Assembly (NCBI GenBank): GCA_945877315.1
Contig: CAMCRP010000022.1
Location: 1 to 47,506, forward strand
Length of the DNA: 47,506 nt
Reading direction: 5' to 3'
Origin: an uncultured Ruminococcus sp.
GTDB taxonomy: Bacteria > Bacillota > Clostridia > Oscillospirales > Ruminococcaceae
Of this stretch, positions 26,414 to 35,244 are shown one piece after another. Numbering within the stretch: the first letter of the stretch is position 1; each line of letters begins with the position of its first letter. Made by a program: the position numbers and the translations under genes. The notes under the pieces were generated by a model that saw only the letters and a program-made list of their open reading frames with translations, searched no databases and was not told the DNA's origin.

Positions 26414-27496
26414 TCACTCCCCCAGCACGTCAACAATAATCGAATTTGAAACCAAAAAGCCTTCCCTTGTAAAAGCAAAACCGTCCGCAGTACGCTTCAT
26501 CAGCCCCGCCTTTTCGTAAACGGCAAAACGCTTTTCAAAGTGTCCCAGCTGTTCCGAAGGTATCTCACTCCTGCAAAGTCCCTGCGAAAGGCGAAGCTTT
26601 AACATTCCCCGCTCAAAGAAATCGGGCGGCATTTCCTGCAAAATCTCGGTTATCCCTTCCGCCCCGCCCGACAGATAACCGTCCAGATCGGGTCGGCAGG
26701 CATACCGTTTTCCGCCATAAAATGAGTGTGCCGCAGGGCCGAAGCCGTAATATTCGCCGCAAAGCCAATAGAGCAAATTGTGGCGGCACTCATATCCCTT
26801 CCGAGCAAAATTTGAAATTTCATACTGATAAAAGCCCGCATTTTCAAGATATTCGGCTGCCTGAAGATACAGGTCAGCCGCCGTGTCATCATCGGGAACT
26901 CTGTACTTCATACCATTTTTGCTGTAAGGCGTTCCCTCCTCGATTTTCAGCATATACGCAGAAACGTGATTGATAGGCAGAACCGTCAGCCGCCCGAGAG
27001 TTTCCGAAAGGCTGTCCTCAGTCTGTCCGCAGACACCTAGCATAATGTCCGCAGAAATATTGCGAAATCCCGCATTATAAGCAGAATTCACCGCATTTTC
27101 CGCTTCATCTGCGGTGTGAAGCCGTCCAAGAGCTTCAAGCTCACCGCCGCAAAGCGACTGCACGCCAAAGGAAATTCGGTTTATCCCCGCCGCAAGATAG
27201 CCCTCCAGCTTTTCGGGAGATACGGAGTTTGGATTTGCCTCTATGGATATTTCTGCGTCCTTTGACGGGGCTGCCGCAGAAATTATCCGTCCCGCCTGTT
27301 CGGGTGAAAGAAGCGAAGGCGTTCCCCCGCCGAAGTAGACACTTCCCGCCCCCTCGGGACAGTTTTCTCGAATATCCGCACAAAGCCTGTCCACATAGCT
27401 TTCAACAATATCCCCGTACACAGCCTTTGAATAAAAGTCGCAGTATGGGCACTTTCTCACGCAAAACGGAATATGAACATAAACTCCGAAGCTCAT
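26414..27496 (-). CDS. hemW: radical SAM heme chaperone HemW (coproporphyrinogen III oxidase-like)
   Basis: A 360-aa radical SAM enzyme with the cluster motif CVRKCPYCDFYS (CxxxCxxC, residues 12-19) plus the YFGGGTPSLL and SFGVQS motifs of the HemN/HemW group. The extra N-terminal residues needed by true HemN oxidases are absent and the length fits HemW, which hands heme to membrane proteins. Its ATG overlaps the end of the diguanylate cyclase gene by four bases. No heme biosynthesis genes are near. Confidence 0.92.
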   Translation of the reverse strand: MSFGVYVHIPFCVRKCPYCDFYSKAVYGDIVESYVDRLCADIRENCPEGAGSVYFGGGTPSLLSPEQAGRIISAAAPSKDAEISIEANPNSVSPEKLEGYLAAGINRISFGVQSLCGGELEALGRLHTADEAENAVNSAYNAGFRNISADIMLGVCGQTEDSLSETLGRLTVLPINHVSAYMLKIEEGTPYSKNGMKYRVPDDDTAADLYLQAAEYLENAGFYQYEISNFARKGYECRHNLLYWLCGEYYGFGPAAHSFYGGKRYACRPDLDGYLSGGAEGITEILQEMPPDFFERGMLKLRLSQGLCRSEIPSEQLGHFEKRFAVYEKAGLMKRTADGFAFTREGFLVSNSIIVDVLGE

Positions 27497-29676
27497 TCTT
27501 CGTCCTCCGAGGGCTTTTCGGTAATGTCCGAATACTCGATAATATTACCCTTGCTGCCCCTCTTGACCTCATACATAGCATCATCAGCCATTTTCATCAG
27601 CTCGTCAAGGTCCTTTGCATCATAGGGATACCAAGCAACTCCGCCCGAAACGCTGACACGGTATGGCGTTCCGTCGGGAAGCGTGATAGTTTTACCGTTT
27701 ACGTCAGACCATATCTTTTTAAACTGCGTACGCATCTCGTCACGGTCGCCATAACCATGGTAGAACAGATAAAACTCGTCACCCGAACGGCGGCATGCCA
27801 TACATCTGTGATTTTGCGCTTCAAGCAGAGTATCGGACAGACACTTTATATACATATCACCGTAATCGTGTCCGTAGTGGTCGTTTACATATTTCAGATT
27901 ATCCAAGTCCCACATAACAAGAGCGGAAACTCGCAGTGACATCTTCCTGTTTTTGAACAATGCCGCTGTCCGTTCGGTAAATGCACGTCGGTTATAGATA
28001 CCTGTCAGCAGGTCAATATCCCTTTCATGCTGTAGCTTTTCCTGCTCGGTCATCTCCTTTGTAATATCCATAACAGCACCCATAAGCGAACCGTTTTCGT
28101 TGATTATCTGCAGCCTTATCCAGCGGAATTTGCCGTTTGGCTCGGGCAGCTTGTAGATATTTCCCGTTTCGTCGCAGAGATATTCCTTTATCTCGGCAAA
28201 TCTCGTCATAAACGCCGCAGCGGGCAGACAGCCGTTGTGAAGCTTGGAGCTGTCCATATCCAGAAGCTCGCAGAATTTTCCGCTGACAAAGCCATATCCC
28301 GAATTTTCCTTTATCTCGAAAACTCCCACGGGGACATCTGCCACGTCCATTATTCTGGACATTTTTGAAGCAAACGCCTCCACCTCGCCCGAAAGCACCT
28401 CCACCGAAGCACTGAGCTCATCTATCTCGCTAATACCCGTTTTATCGAGTGAAATAGGCTCGGTAGGGTCACTTGAGCGGAGCTGCTTAATAAGCTTTGT
28501 AACAGGCTTTACCAGTTCTCGGCTTGCAATAAGCACACATATCACCGAAACAGCCACCGAAATAAGCATTGTGATTATCAGTATCTTCCGCAGATTGGTG
28601 GACAGCTCATAAAGCGTGTCCCGCCTGATAATGCCCGTGAGGACCCACTCATTCTCACCTGCAGCAGCAATGCTTATGGGTATGCTGAAGCCCGCCATTT
28701 CCGAATTGAATTCATCTGATGGAAGTATCCTGCAAATGCCGTTTCTGTCGGGCTCGGAAGTAATAACTCCGTCATCTGCGGAATAAAGGCGCTTGTAGGC
28801 ACTTCCGCTTACGGCTATCTTCCTTGTGAACCTCTCATTATCCGAACGGGTGGAAATTGCTCCGAGATAGTACGCTCCGAAAACTCCGCCGTCCAGCTCC
28901 TCATACTGCATCTGTGAGATAAGGTACCGTTCATTCAGCTCAACGCCGACAATTCCCAGGAAATCGCCCTTTGAGGAAATAAGCGGCATAGAAATGGTAA
29001 CACTGGGTGTGTCAAATCGGGAAAGCTTTACTCCGGTAAGTATCACCGGCTGAAGTCCCCGCTCAAAGCTTCTGACATAGCTGTAAAGCTCCTCCGTTTC
29101 CTCGACAATGGCACAGTTTGTCCAGCAGGTGTCAAGCATTATATTCATCTTTTTTGCATATTCTGCAGAGCCCATTCTCAGCTGCAGATCACTGTCGCCG
29201 TTTGAAAGAGATGCAGAGTCATTGGAACGCAGGAAGTACGCTGCACGTCCCGCCGAAATACCCGATGCCGAATCCGCACAGCCCTCCAGAATAACGTAAG
29301 CACCTGTGACGGAATTGGTGCGCAGCAGACTTCTAACATCATCGGAGAGAATATTTATCAGCTTGGTATTCAGCTTTGCATCGGTCAGCATATCATTTGC
29401 GGAGGCATGGTTTTCCGAAAGGACTTCCTCTATTTCCGAGATCATCAGATCTCTGTCCTGCCAAAAATTTCCCCAGCGTTCGGAAAAAGAGTGTTCTATT
29501 TCTCCCGCTCGCCTGATAACGGCATTTTTGAAATTATTTGCTGCATTGTCCTCAACATCCTTAAATATTCCGCCGAATACCAGCAGAACAAATATCAGCA
29601 CCGACTGCATTACAGTCACCGCCAGAACAGGCATCAGCAGCTTTTTGAAGAAAGAAACACTTTTATTTGAATTCAC
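27493..29676 (-). CDS. membrane diguanylate cyclase: Cache-HAMP-like-PAS-GGDEF
   Basis: A 727-aa sensor that would make cyclic di-GMP from two GTP. Order: a TM segment (about 12-35), a large extracytoplasmic sensing region of dCache type (40-350), a second TM (360-380), a HAMP-like linker, a PAS domain (430-540), a short coiled coil and a GGDEF domain (560-715). The active-site loop reads RRSGDEF (Ser631), a known tolerated variant of GGDEF. No RxxD inhibitory site is seen just upstream, so product feedback may be lost. The start is set at GTG 29676 with GGAG 10 bases before it; two ATGs within 16 codons upstream are possible alternatives. It is coupled to hemW. Confidence 0.88.
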   Translation of the reverse strand: MNSNKSVSFFKKLLMPVLAVTVMQSVLIFVLLVFGGIFKDVEDNAANNFKNAVIRRAGEIEHSFSERWGNFWQDRDLMISEIEEVLSENHASANDMLTDAKLNTKLINILSDDVRSLLRTNSVTGAYVILEGCADSASGISAGRAAYFLRSNDSASLSNGDSDLQLRMGSAEYAKKMNIMLDTCWTNCAIVEETEELYSYVRSFERGLQPVILTGVKLSRFDTPSVTISMPLISSKGDFLGIVGVELNERYLISQMQYEELDGGVFGAYYLGAISTRSDNERFTRKIAVSGSAYKRLYSADDGVITSEPDRNGICRILPSDEFNSEMAGFSIPISIAAAGENEWVLTGIIRRDTLYELSTNLRKILIITMLISVAVSVICVLIASRELVKPVTKLIKQLRSSDPTEPISLDKTGISEIDELSASVEVLSGEVEAFASKMSRIMDVADVPVGVFEIKENSGYGFVSGKFCELLDMDSSKLHNGCLPAAAFMTRFAEIKEYLCDETGNIYKLPEPNGKFRWIRLQIINENGSLMGAVMDITKEMTEQEKLQHERDIDLLTGIYNRRAFTERTAALFKNRKMSLRVSALVMWDLDNLKYVNDHYGHDYGDMYIKCLSDTLLEAQNHRCMACRRSGDEFYLFYHGYGDRDEMRTQFKKIWSDVNGKTITLPDGTPYRVSVSGGVAWYPYDAKDLDELMKMADDAMYEVKRGSKGNIIEYSDITEKPSEDEE

Positions 29677-29782
29677 TATGTAAAATCTCCATTCGTAAAT
29701 TTTCATTTTCTCACTATATATCATACCATATTGAAATACAAAAATATTACACGGTTTGTTACCGTATTGTAAATAAAACAGC

Positions 29783-29811
29783 TTGAAATTTTATTTAAAA
29801 TGGTGTATAAT
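29783..29811 (+). promoter_or_regulatory. promoter of the GT2-GtrA cluster
   Basis: TTGAAA (29783-29788), a 17-base spacer and TATAAT (29806-29811), 50 bases before the ATG and divergent from the cyclase gene. Confidence 0.75.
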
Positions 29812-29860
29812 GCCTTTATAACAGGTTTTCTCGAAACCAAATATTGGACGTGATGATAAT

Positions 29861-30928
29861 ATGTATAATTTCTGCGCCGTTATCCCCTCGCTGAACCCCG
29901 ATCATCGGCTTGCAAGCATTGTCAGAAAGCTGCACGACAGGGATTTCCGCCGCATAATCGTGGTAAACGACGGCAGCGATTCCGACGAGATTTTCAGGCA
30001 GATACAGTCGGAATACGGCTGTGACCTGCTCACACACTGCGTAAATCTCGGCAAGGGCAGGGCAATGAAAACCGCCATGAACCACTATATGAACAACTAT
30101 GCAGACGAATGTGACGGAATTGTTTTCGTTGACGGCGACGATCAGCACGATGTTGACGATGTATGCAAATGCTGCGACAGTCTTTCGGAAAATCCCGACT
30201 GCCTTATCCTCGGCGCAAGGGACTTCAATTCGGAGGGAATCCCGCCCCGCAGCCGCTACGGAAACAAGGTGACCTCCCGCTTTTTCGGGCTTTTCTGCGG
30301 ATTGAACATAAGCGATACACAAACGGGGCTTCGTGTCATACCGAACAGCCTTATCCCCGATTTTGTGGGACTGTCGGGCGAACGGTTCGAGTATGAAACA
30401 AATATGCTTTTGGAAACAAAGCGGCTTGCCATTCCAATTGTAGAGGTGCCTATCAGAACAATTTACGAGGACGATAACAAGCAGTCCCACTTTAATCCCA
30501 TAAAGGATTCCATTGCAATTTACAAAATGCTGCTGGGGTTTGTGTCCTCCTCGCTGGCTTCTGCGCTTATCGACTTAGGTTTGTATCAGCTGCTTTTCAT
30601 AGCGGCAAAGGCTCTGCCAATGAAATTCCGTATTCTGGCAGCAACGGTCATTGCGAGGATTGCTTCATCGCTTTTCAACTATACTGTCAACAGCAAGCTT
30701 GTTTTCAGATGCTCGGATGATCCGAAGAAAACCATTGTTAAATATTACCTGCTCTGCATAGTTCAGGCGGCGGCTTCCTTCGGCGGCGTTTACGGACTTT
30801 CCTTTATTTTCGGGGAAAAATCCCTTATCGCAAAGCTTATTGTGGACACGATACTTTCGGTTATCAGCTTTAAGATACAGCAGAATTTTGTATTCAAAAA
30901 TAAACCTCGGCAGCCGTATGTCGAATAA
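29861..30928 (+). CDS. GT2 glycosyltransferase fused to a GtrA-like membrane domain
   Basis: A 355-aa fusion. Residues 1-215 are a DPM/DPG-synthase-like GT2 domain with VVNDGSDSD and the metal motif DGDDQHD (about 91-97). Residues 225-345 hold four hydrophobic segments of the GtrA/DPMS_2 family, including SSLFNYTVNSKLVF and KIQQNFVFK. Such proteins load a sugar on polyprenyl phosphate and help to flip it for wall glycan decoration. The ribosome site is weak (GTGATGAT). The next gene begins 18 bases after the stop codon and its product also acts outside the membrane. Confidence 0.88.
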   Translation: MYNFCAVIPSLNPDHRLASIVRKLHDRDFRRIIVVNDGSDSDEIFRQIQSEYGCDLLTHCVNLGKGRAMKTAMNHYMNNYADECDGIVFVDGDDQHDVDDVCKCCDSLSENPDCLILGARDFNSEGIPPRSRYGNKVTSRFFGLFCGLNISDTQTGLRVIPNSLIPDFVGLSGERFEYETNMLLETKRLAIPIVEVPIRTIYEDDNKQSHFNPIKDSIAIYKMLLGFVSSSLASALIDLGLYQLLFIAAKALPMKFRILAATVIARIASSLFNYTVNSKLVFRCSDDPKKTIVKYYLLCIVQAAASFGGVYGLSFIFGEKSLIAKLIVDTILSVISFKIQQNFVFKNKPRQPYVE

Positions 30929-30946
30929 TATGAAATGGGGTATATT

Positions 30947-32011
30947 ATGGAAAATGCCGTTATAAACGAAACGGAGATAGAAAGCACTGCTCCCCAAAAG
31001 CGCAGTATCGGACGCATGATTGGAATGGTCATAGGACGTTTCTTCACATTTATTGGAGTGATACTGTTGGCGGCGGTGATACTGCTTGTGGGGGTTTCTT
31101 ATCTTTTTTGTATGGGACCCTCCCCCTCTGCGTCCGACCTTTTTGTAAACACTATGATGGAAACAAGTGCCCTGAAATTTATCCCTAGAATGTTCTTTAC
31201 CGAGGACGAGATAGATGCCATCAGAAAGCGTAATTCCACTGTGGAAACACTGGAGGTCACAGACCAGTCACTAGTTGTGATCCCCACTCCCGAGGAGCTT
31301 TCCGAGGAGGAAGAACGGCTCCCGCTGGAAATAATAGACATTTCTTCATCTACATATAAGGGAAAGCTTATGCTGGTGCGTGACCCGTCAAGGGTGGTTC
31401 TGGGCACTCCCCCTTCTCTCGGCGGAAACGCAAAGGGTATTCAAATATCCGAAATGGTTGAGCGTGAAGGCGGCATTGCGGGCATAAACGCAGGCGGATT
31501 TATGGACGCAGGCGGTGTTGGAAACGGCGGTACTCCCCTGGGTATAGTTATCAAAAACGGCGAGCTGCTGTACAACGGCGGCGGTTCCATAGTTGTTGGC
31601 TTTGACAAGGACAATAAGCTTGTTGTTGGCTGGATGACGGCTCAGGAGGCTATGGACAAAGGTCTGCGAGATGCTTGTTCCTTCGGTCCCGTATTTATCG
31701 TAAACGGAAAGCGTTCGGACGTTGCGGGAACAGGCGGCGGACTTAACCCCCGAACCTGTATCGGTCAGACGGCAGACGGAACGGTTCTCCTGCTTACCAT
31801 TGACGGCAGACAGGCAACCAGTATCGGCGCAACTTACGAGGACTGCATTAACATTCTCGAAGAATACGGCGCAGTCAATGCCGCCAATCTGGACGGCGGT
31901 TCATCAACGGTTATGTACTACAACGGCGAGATAATCAATGTCTGCGCCTCGGTTTACGGTCCGAGAGATCTGCCCACTGCATTTGTGGTGCTTCCCGAAA
32001 AGACGAATTAA
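30947..32011 (+). CDS. membrane-anchored phosphodiester glycosidase (NAGPA) domain protein
   Basis: A 354-aa protein with an N-terminal cytoplasmic stretch, one TM segment (about 26-50) and an extracytoplasmic domain of the NAGPA/DUF2233 family (about 125-350). Visible family motifs are GINAGGF near 180, GTPLGIVI, SFGPVFIVNG, LNPRTCIGQTADG and the DGR-to-NLDGGSST block near the end. Related enzymes remove N-acetylglucosamine from phosphodiester-linked glycans. With the GT2-GtrA gene it could process teichoic acid-like or capsule polymers (inference). The start is ATG 30947 behind GGGG. Confidence 0.87.
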   Translation: MENAVINETEIESTAPQKRSIGRMIGMVIGRFFTFIGVILLAAVILLVGVSYLFCMGPSPSASDLFVNTMMETSALKFIPRMFFTEDEIDAIRKRNSTVETLEVTDQSLVVIPTPEELSEEEERLPLEIIDISSSTYKGKLMLVRDPSRVVLGTPPSLGGNAKGIQISEMVEREGGIAGINAGGFMDAGGVGNGGTPLGIVIKNGELLYNGGGSIVVGFDKDNKLVVGWMTAQEAMDKGLRDACSFGPVFIVNGKRSDVAGTGGGLNPRTCIGQTADGTVLLLTIDGRQATSIGATYEDCINILEEYGAVNAANLDGGSSTVMYYNGEIINVCASVYGPRDLPTAFVVLPEKTN

Positions 32012-32032
32012 TGAAAGGATTGACACTAAAAG

Positions 32033-33178
32033 ATGGCTTATCAGCCCGAACATTTCAAACCAAAGCAGCCCAAAGCAAAAGCCGCAGCTGCCGCAAAAAA
32101 GCCGAAGAAAACGCATATTTTCGGCATACTTATGCTTATCCTTTTCACAATTCTGATGGCTGCATCGGTCTATGTGTGGAAGATAGAATGGCAGTTTCTG
32201 GAATCCTACGAGAAGAACCACATCAAGCACGCAGAAGCGTCATTTATGGACAAATACCGTCTGAATGACATTGACGCTATTATTGACGAAAAATCCATAG
32301 AGTACGATAAATTCAACGATCGTGATGACTATTTAAAGTATATGGCAGACACCTTCGGAAATGATTTCACCGATGCAAAATCTATAAAAGGTGCGGTCAA
32401 TAAGGAAGGTGCCTATACATACGATGTTTATCTGGGAAATCTGCGGTTTTCACGATACGAACTATCCCCCGACGGAAAAACGGACAAATTCGGTCAGCAC
32501 GGCTGGAAATGCTCCCCTGTCGATCTCGCCGAGCTGAATGAGCAGCTTTTTGTCAGGACACACGGCTTCAAGGTCTGCGTTCCAAAGGGCGCAAGGGTCT
32601 TTGCTGACGGAATACAGATAGGCTCCGATATGCTTTCCGCAGAGGAGTACACGATCAAGGATTATGACGATCTGGACGACAAAACTCTTATCCCTCAGTT
32701 TGAGATATACGAAGCAAAAAACATATTTCTGAACGAACCAGTTATGACCGTCACCGACCAAAACGGCAAGGAAATGAAGCTTACCGAAGAAAAGGGAACG
32801 CTGTACGCCCTCCCCGTCCCGGATGAAGCACTGCTGGACGAGGTAAAGGCGTTTGCGGAAAAGTCCTCGCTGGCATATGCTATGTACATCACTCAGGACG
32901 CACCCTTTGAAGATGCCGAGCAGTACATAGTGAAGGATTCGGAGTTTCTGCGGCGTATCAAGGGATTCTGGCACGATTGGTACCGTTCCCATACGGTTTC
33001 CTATGATAATCTGGAATTTTCCGATATTGTTATGTATGACGAGGAGCATTTTGTGCTGAATATTGCCTTTGATTATCACGTAAATATCGGATATAAAACC
33101 AATGATTACGAAGTTGAATACAGGCTCAGTCTTATAAAGCTTGACGGCGAGTGGAAGATCGCCACAATGATTATGTAA
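32033..33178 (+). CDS. single-pass membrane protein of unknown function
   Basis: A 381-aa protein. The first 28 residues are Lys/Ala/Pro-rich and cytoplasmic, one TM segment lies near 29-50, and the rest is extracytoplasmic. No named family was recognised. The C-terminal 100 residues (SDIVMYDEEHFVLNIAFDY, ending DGEWKIATMIM) look like a NTF2/DUF-type exported domain. It lies 21 bases after the glycosidase gene and 13 bases before hisA, in one transcript. A role with the glycosidase is possible but unproven. Confidence 0.7.
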   Translation: MAYQPEHFKPKQPKAKAAAAAKKPKKTHIFGILMLILFTILMAASVYVWKIEWQFLESYEKNHIKHAEASFMDKYRLNDIDAIIDEKSIEYDKFNDRDDYLKYMADTFGNDFTDAKSIKGAVNKEGAYTYDVYLGNLRFSRYELSPDGKTDKFGQHGWKCSPVDLAELNEQLFVRTHGFKVCVPKGARVFADGIQIGSDMLSAEEYTIKDYDDLDDKTLIPQFEIYEAKNIFLNEPVMTVTDQNGKEMKLTEEKGTLYALPVPDEALLDEVKAFAEKSSLAYAMYITQDAPFEDAEQYIVKDSEFLRRIKGFWHDWYRSHTVSYDNLEFSDIVMYDEEHFVLNIAFDYHVNIGYKTNDYEVEYRLSLIKLDGEWKIATMIM

Positions 33179-33191
33179 ATGAGGTAAAAAT

Positions 33192-33962
33192 ATGCAGTTC
33201 AGACCATGTATAGATATCCATAACGGCAAGGTTAAGCAGATAGTCGGCGGCAGCCTTCGGGACGTTGGCGGAAAGGCAAAGGAAAATTTCGTATCGGAGC
33301 AGGACGCTGCTTTTTACGCCCGTCTTTACCGTGAAAAGGGGCTGCGTGGGGGGCATATAATTCTCCTGAACCCCGTCGGCTCGGAATATTACGAGAACGA
33401 CCTTAAACAGGCATTTTCCGCTATGTCGGAGTTTCCGAACGGCTTGCAGATAGGCGGCGGAATAACAGCAGAAAACGCTTCGGGATTTCTGGAAAAGGGC
33501 GCATCTCATGTTATTGTGACCTCCTACGTTTTCAAGGACGGACGGATAAATATGGAGAATCTCTTAAAAATCAGCCGAGAAACGAGCAAGGAGCACCTTT
33601 GCATAGACCTTTCCTGCCGCAAACGGGACGGGAAATTCTACATTGTCACCGACCGCTGGCAGAAGTTCACCGATACGGTTTTATCCCCTGAGGTAATGCG
33701 AGAATTGTCCGCTTACTGCGATGAATTTCTCGTTCATGCGGTAGACGTGGAGGGGTGTGCCAGCGGTATTCAAACGGAAGTCGCCGAAATGCTGGGCAGC
33801 TGTCCCGACCTGACCGTTACCTATGCGGGCGGGATAAGCTCTGTTGCCGATTTACAGCTTCTGAAGCAGCTTGGCAAAGGCAATGTAAACTTCACTATTG
33901 GAACGGCGCTTGACCTGTTCGGGGGAAATATTCCTTTTGAAACTGCTGCGGATTTTAAGTAA
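33192..33962 (+). CDS. hisA: HisA-type ProFAR isomerase, eukaryotic-like form
   Basis: A 256-aa TIM barrel. It reads FRPCIDIHNGKVKQIVGGSL at the N-terminus and later LQIGGGI, HVIVTSYVF, LCIDLSCRK, FLVHAVDVEGC and FGGNIPF. These features match the eukaryotic HIS6 form (TIGR02129 type) better than the common bacterial HisA. It would isomerise the fifth intermediate of histidine synthesis. GAGG lies 7 bases before the ATG. No other his gene is present here, so the gene sits apart from any his operon in this window. Confidence 0.88.
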   Translation: MQFRPCIDIHNGKVKQIVGGSLRDVGGKAKENFVSEQDAAFYARLYREKGLRGGHIILLNPVGSEYYENDLKQAFSAMSEFPNGLQIGGGITAENASGFLEKGASHVIVTSYVFKDGRINMENLLKISRETSKEHLCIDLSCRKRDGKFYIVTDRWQKFTDTVLSPEVMRELSAYCDEFLVHAVDVEGCASGIQTEVAEMLGSCPDLTVTYAGGISSVADLQLLKQLGKGNVNFTIGTALDLFGGNIPFETAADFK

Positions 33963-33994
33963 AATGTTTAGTGTGGAAAGTGGAAAGTGAAGAT

Positions 33995-34039
33995 ATGAAT
34001 GAAATACCATCAAAGCCAATACAAACTAAAGAAACTTAT
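33995..34039 (+). pseudogene. detached 5' end of the Uma2 gene
   Basis: An ATG at 33995 opens a frame of 15 codons that ends in KETY, right where a palindromic element begins. The Uma2 frame that resumes after the element (YYTADEF) would join it naturally. The frame itself runs on into the element and stops at a TAA there. The join is inferred from family layout, not from an aligned homologue. Confidence 0.5.
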
Positions 34040-34140
34040 ACTAAACACCATTTAAATCACGGAGAAGAAATCGGCGTAAAAAGCTTGCGTATATGGGTTT
34101 TTACGCCGAGAGATTCCCGTGATTAATGGGTGTTTGGTAT
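34038..34140. mobile_element. roughly 100-bp palindromic element inserted in the Uma2 gene
   Basis: Near-perfect outer arms (34038-34062 with 34117-34140) and a perfect 11-bp inner stem (34072-34082 with 34098-34108) fold the whole segment into one long hairpin with a 15-base loop. It codes for nothing itself. Its size, symmetry and position fit a small palindromic/MITE-like repeat. A TTA-like sequence flanks both ends. Only one copy is seen in this window. Confidence 0.65.
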
Positions 34141-34716
34141 TACACCGCCGATGAATTCTACGCTTTGGGACTAACTGAGCCTTGCGAGCTAATAAACGGT
34201 AAAATAGTAAGCTTATGGGGATCGACAGACCCCGTAAGCGAAGGAAAAACAAATACTTCTTCTCCAAATATCCGTCATCAGCGCATATCAAGTGATATTC
34301 TCTATGAAATCAAGCATTATATCCGCAAAAACAAAGGCAAATGTGAAGCCTTTTGCGCCCCTACCGATGTGAAGCTTGATAGCGGCGATATCGTTGTCCC
34401 GGATATTTTCATCACCTGCGACCCCGAAAAATTTGACGAGCAGAAATACAACGGCGCACCCGACCTTATCATTGAAATAGTATCTCCACATAATATCGAA
34501 CGTGATCTTCAGGATAAACCCGTTATATACAAAAACGCAGGCGTCAGGGAATATTGGATAGTAAATCCCATGAATGAAAAGGTCACCGTTTTTCAGTTCG
34601 GACAACCCACCATCACCGAATTTTACGACTTTGATGATATTATCCCTATGGGAATTTACAAGGATATGCCCGAACAGCTGACCATCTGCATTTCCGATTT
34701 GGAAAATAACCGATAA
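34126..34716 (+). CDS. Uma2-family (DUF820) PD-(D/E)XK nuclease-like protein, probably 5'-disrupted
   Basis: A 196-aa readable frame with the Uma2 landmarks: YYTADEFYALG-CELINGKIV near the start, VVPDIFITCDP, and the nuclease core PDLIIEIVSP with a later KPVIYKNAGVREYWIVNP. The catalytic Asp, Glu and a downstream Lys are intact. The only in-frame start (ATG 34126) lies within the right arm of the palindromic element, directly behind a TGA, and has no good ribosome site. The native start was probably at 33995. The protein might still be made poorly; its role is unknown. Confidence 0.72.
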   Translation: MGVWYYTADEFYALGLTEPCELINGKIVSLWGSTDPVSEGKTNTSSPNIRHQRISSDILYEIKHYIRKNKGKCEAFCAPTDVKLDSGDIVVPDIFITCDPEKFDEQKYNGAPDLIIEIVSPHNIERDLQDKPVIYKNAGVREYWIVNPMNEKVTVFQFGQPTITEFYDFDDIIPMGIYKDMPEQLTICISDLENNR

Positions 34717-34730
34717 ACGCTATTTTTAAG

Positions 34731-34794
34731 AGCAGATCTCCAAAGAAGCACCGCAATTAAAGCGGCATTGCTTACTTTGGCGGTCTGCTTTTCG
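34731..34794 (+). terminator. terminator-like hairpin after the Uma2 gene
   Basis: Arms 34731-34745 and 34775-34789 pair over about 15 bases with two mismatches and enclose a second stem. A short T run follows. Confidence 0.65.
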
Positions 34795-34833
34795 CTATTA
34801 TTATGTAATTTGCAGAAAAAATGAACATAGGTC

Positions 34834-34862
34834 TTGAAAAATGGTTTATTATGTGATATAAT
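34834..34862 (+). promoter_or_regulatory. promoter of the proBA operon
   Basis: TTGAAA (34834-34839), a 17-base spacer and TATAAT (34857-34862), about 58 bases before the first gene. Confidence 0.75.
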
Positions 34863-34920
34863 AAGCTTTATGCAATTAGCAAACTAAAATCAATTTGCTT
34901 TTCGGAAAGGAAGGCTTTTA

Positions 34921-35244
34921 ATGGTAAACGAATTATCACCGATATTTCCCCTTTCTCTGCCAATGCACATCGGATTTGTTATCATAAGTCTGATAGTGCT
35001 GCTTGTCCACCGCAGGATAAGGAAAAGACAATATCAGCTTTATCTGGGGCTTGGCATACTTTCGACACTTTTAGTATATGTTGACAACAGCAGCTGGTAT
35101 ATGGCAGTTCTGGGAATTGAGGAGCTTGTGCTGGTAGTCCTTGCGCTTATTTCAATGCACAAATATAATAAGGAAAGAGAAGCCGAGGAAAACGCAAGAG
35201 CCGAAAAGACGGAGGAAAAGAGCGATGAAAACAGTAATTCTTGA
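34921..35244 (+). CDS. small membrane protein, function unknown
   Basis: A 107-aa protein with two or three hydrophobic segments (near 15-30, 40-56 and 60-80) and a highly charged Glu/Lys/Arg tail in the cytoplasm. No family recognised. GGAAAGGAAG lies about 7 bases before the ATG. Its last 20 bases overlap the start of the dehydrogenase gene, so the two are coupled. First gene of the proBA transcript. Confidence 0.7.
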   Translation: MVNELSPIFPLSLPMHIGFVIISLIVLLVHRRIRKRQYQLYLGLGILSTLLVYVDNSSWYMAVLGIEELVLVVLALISMHKYNKEREAEENARAEKTEEKSDENSNS

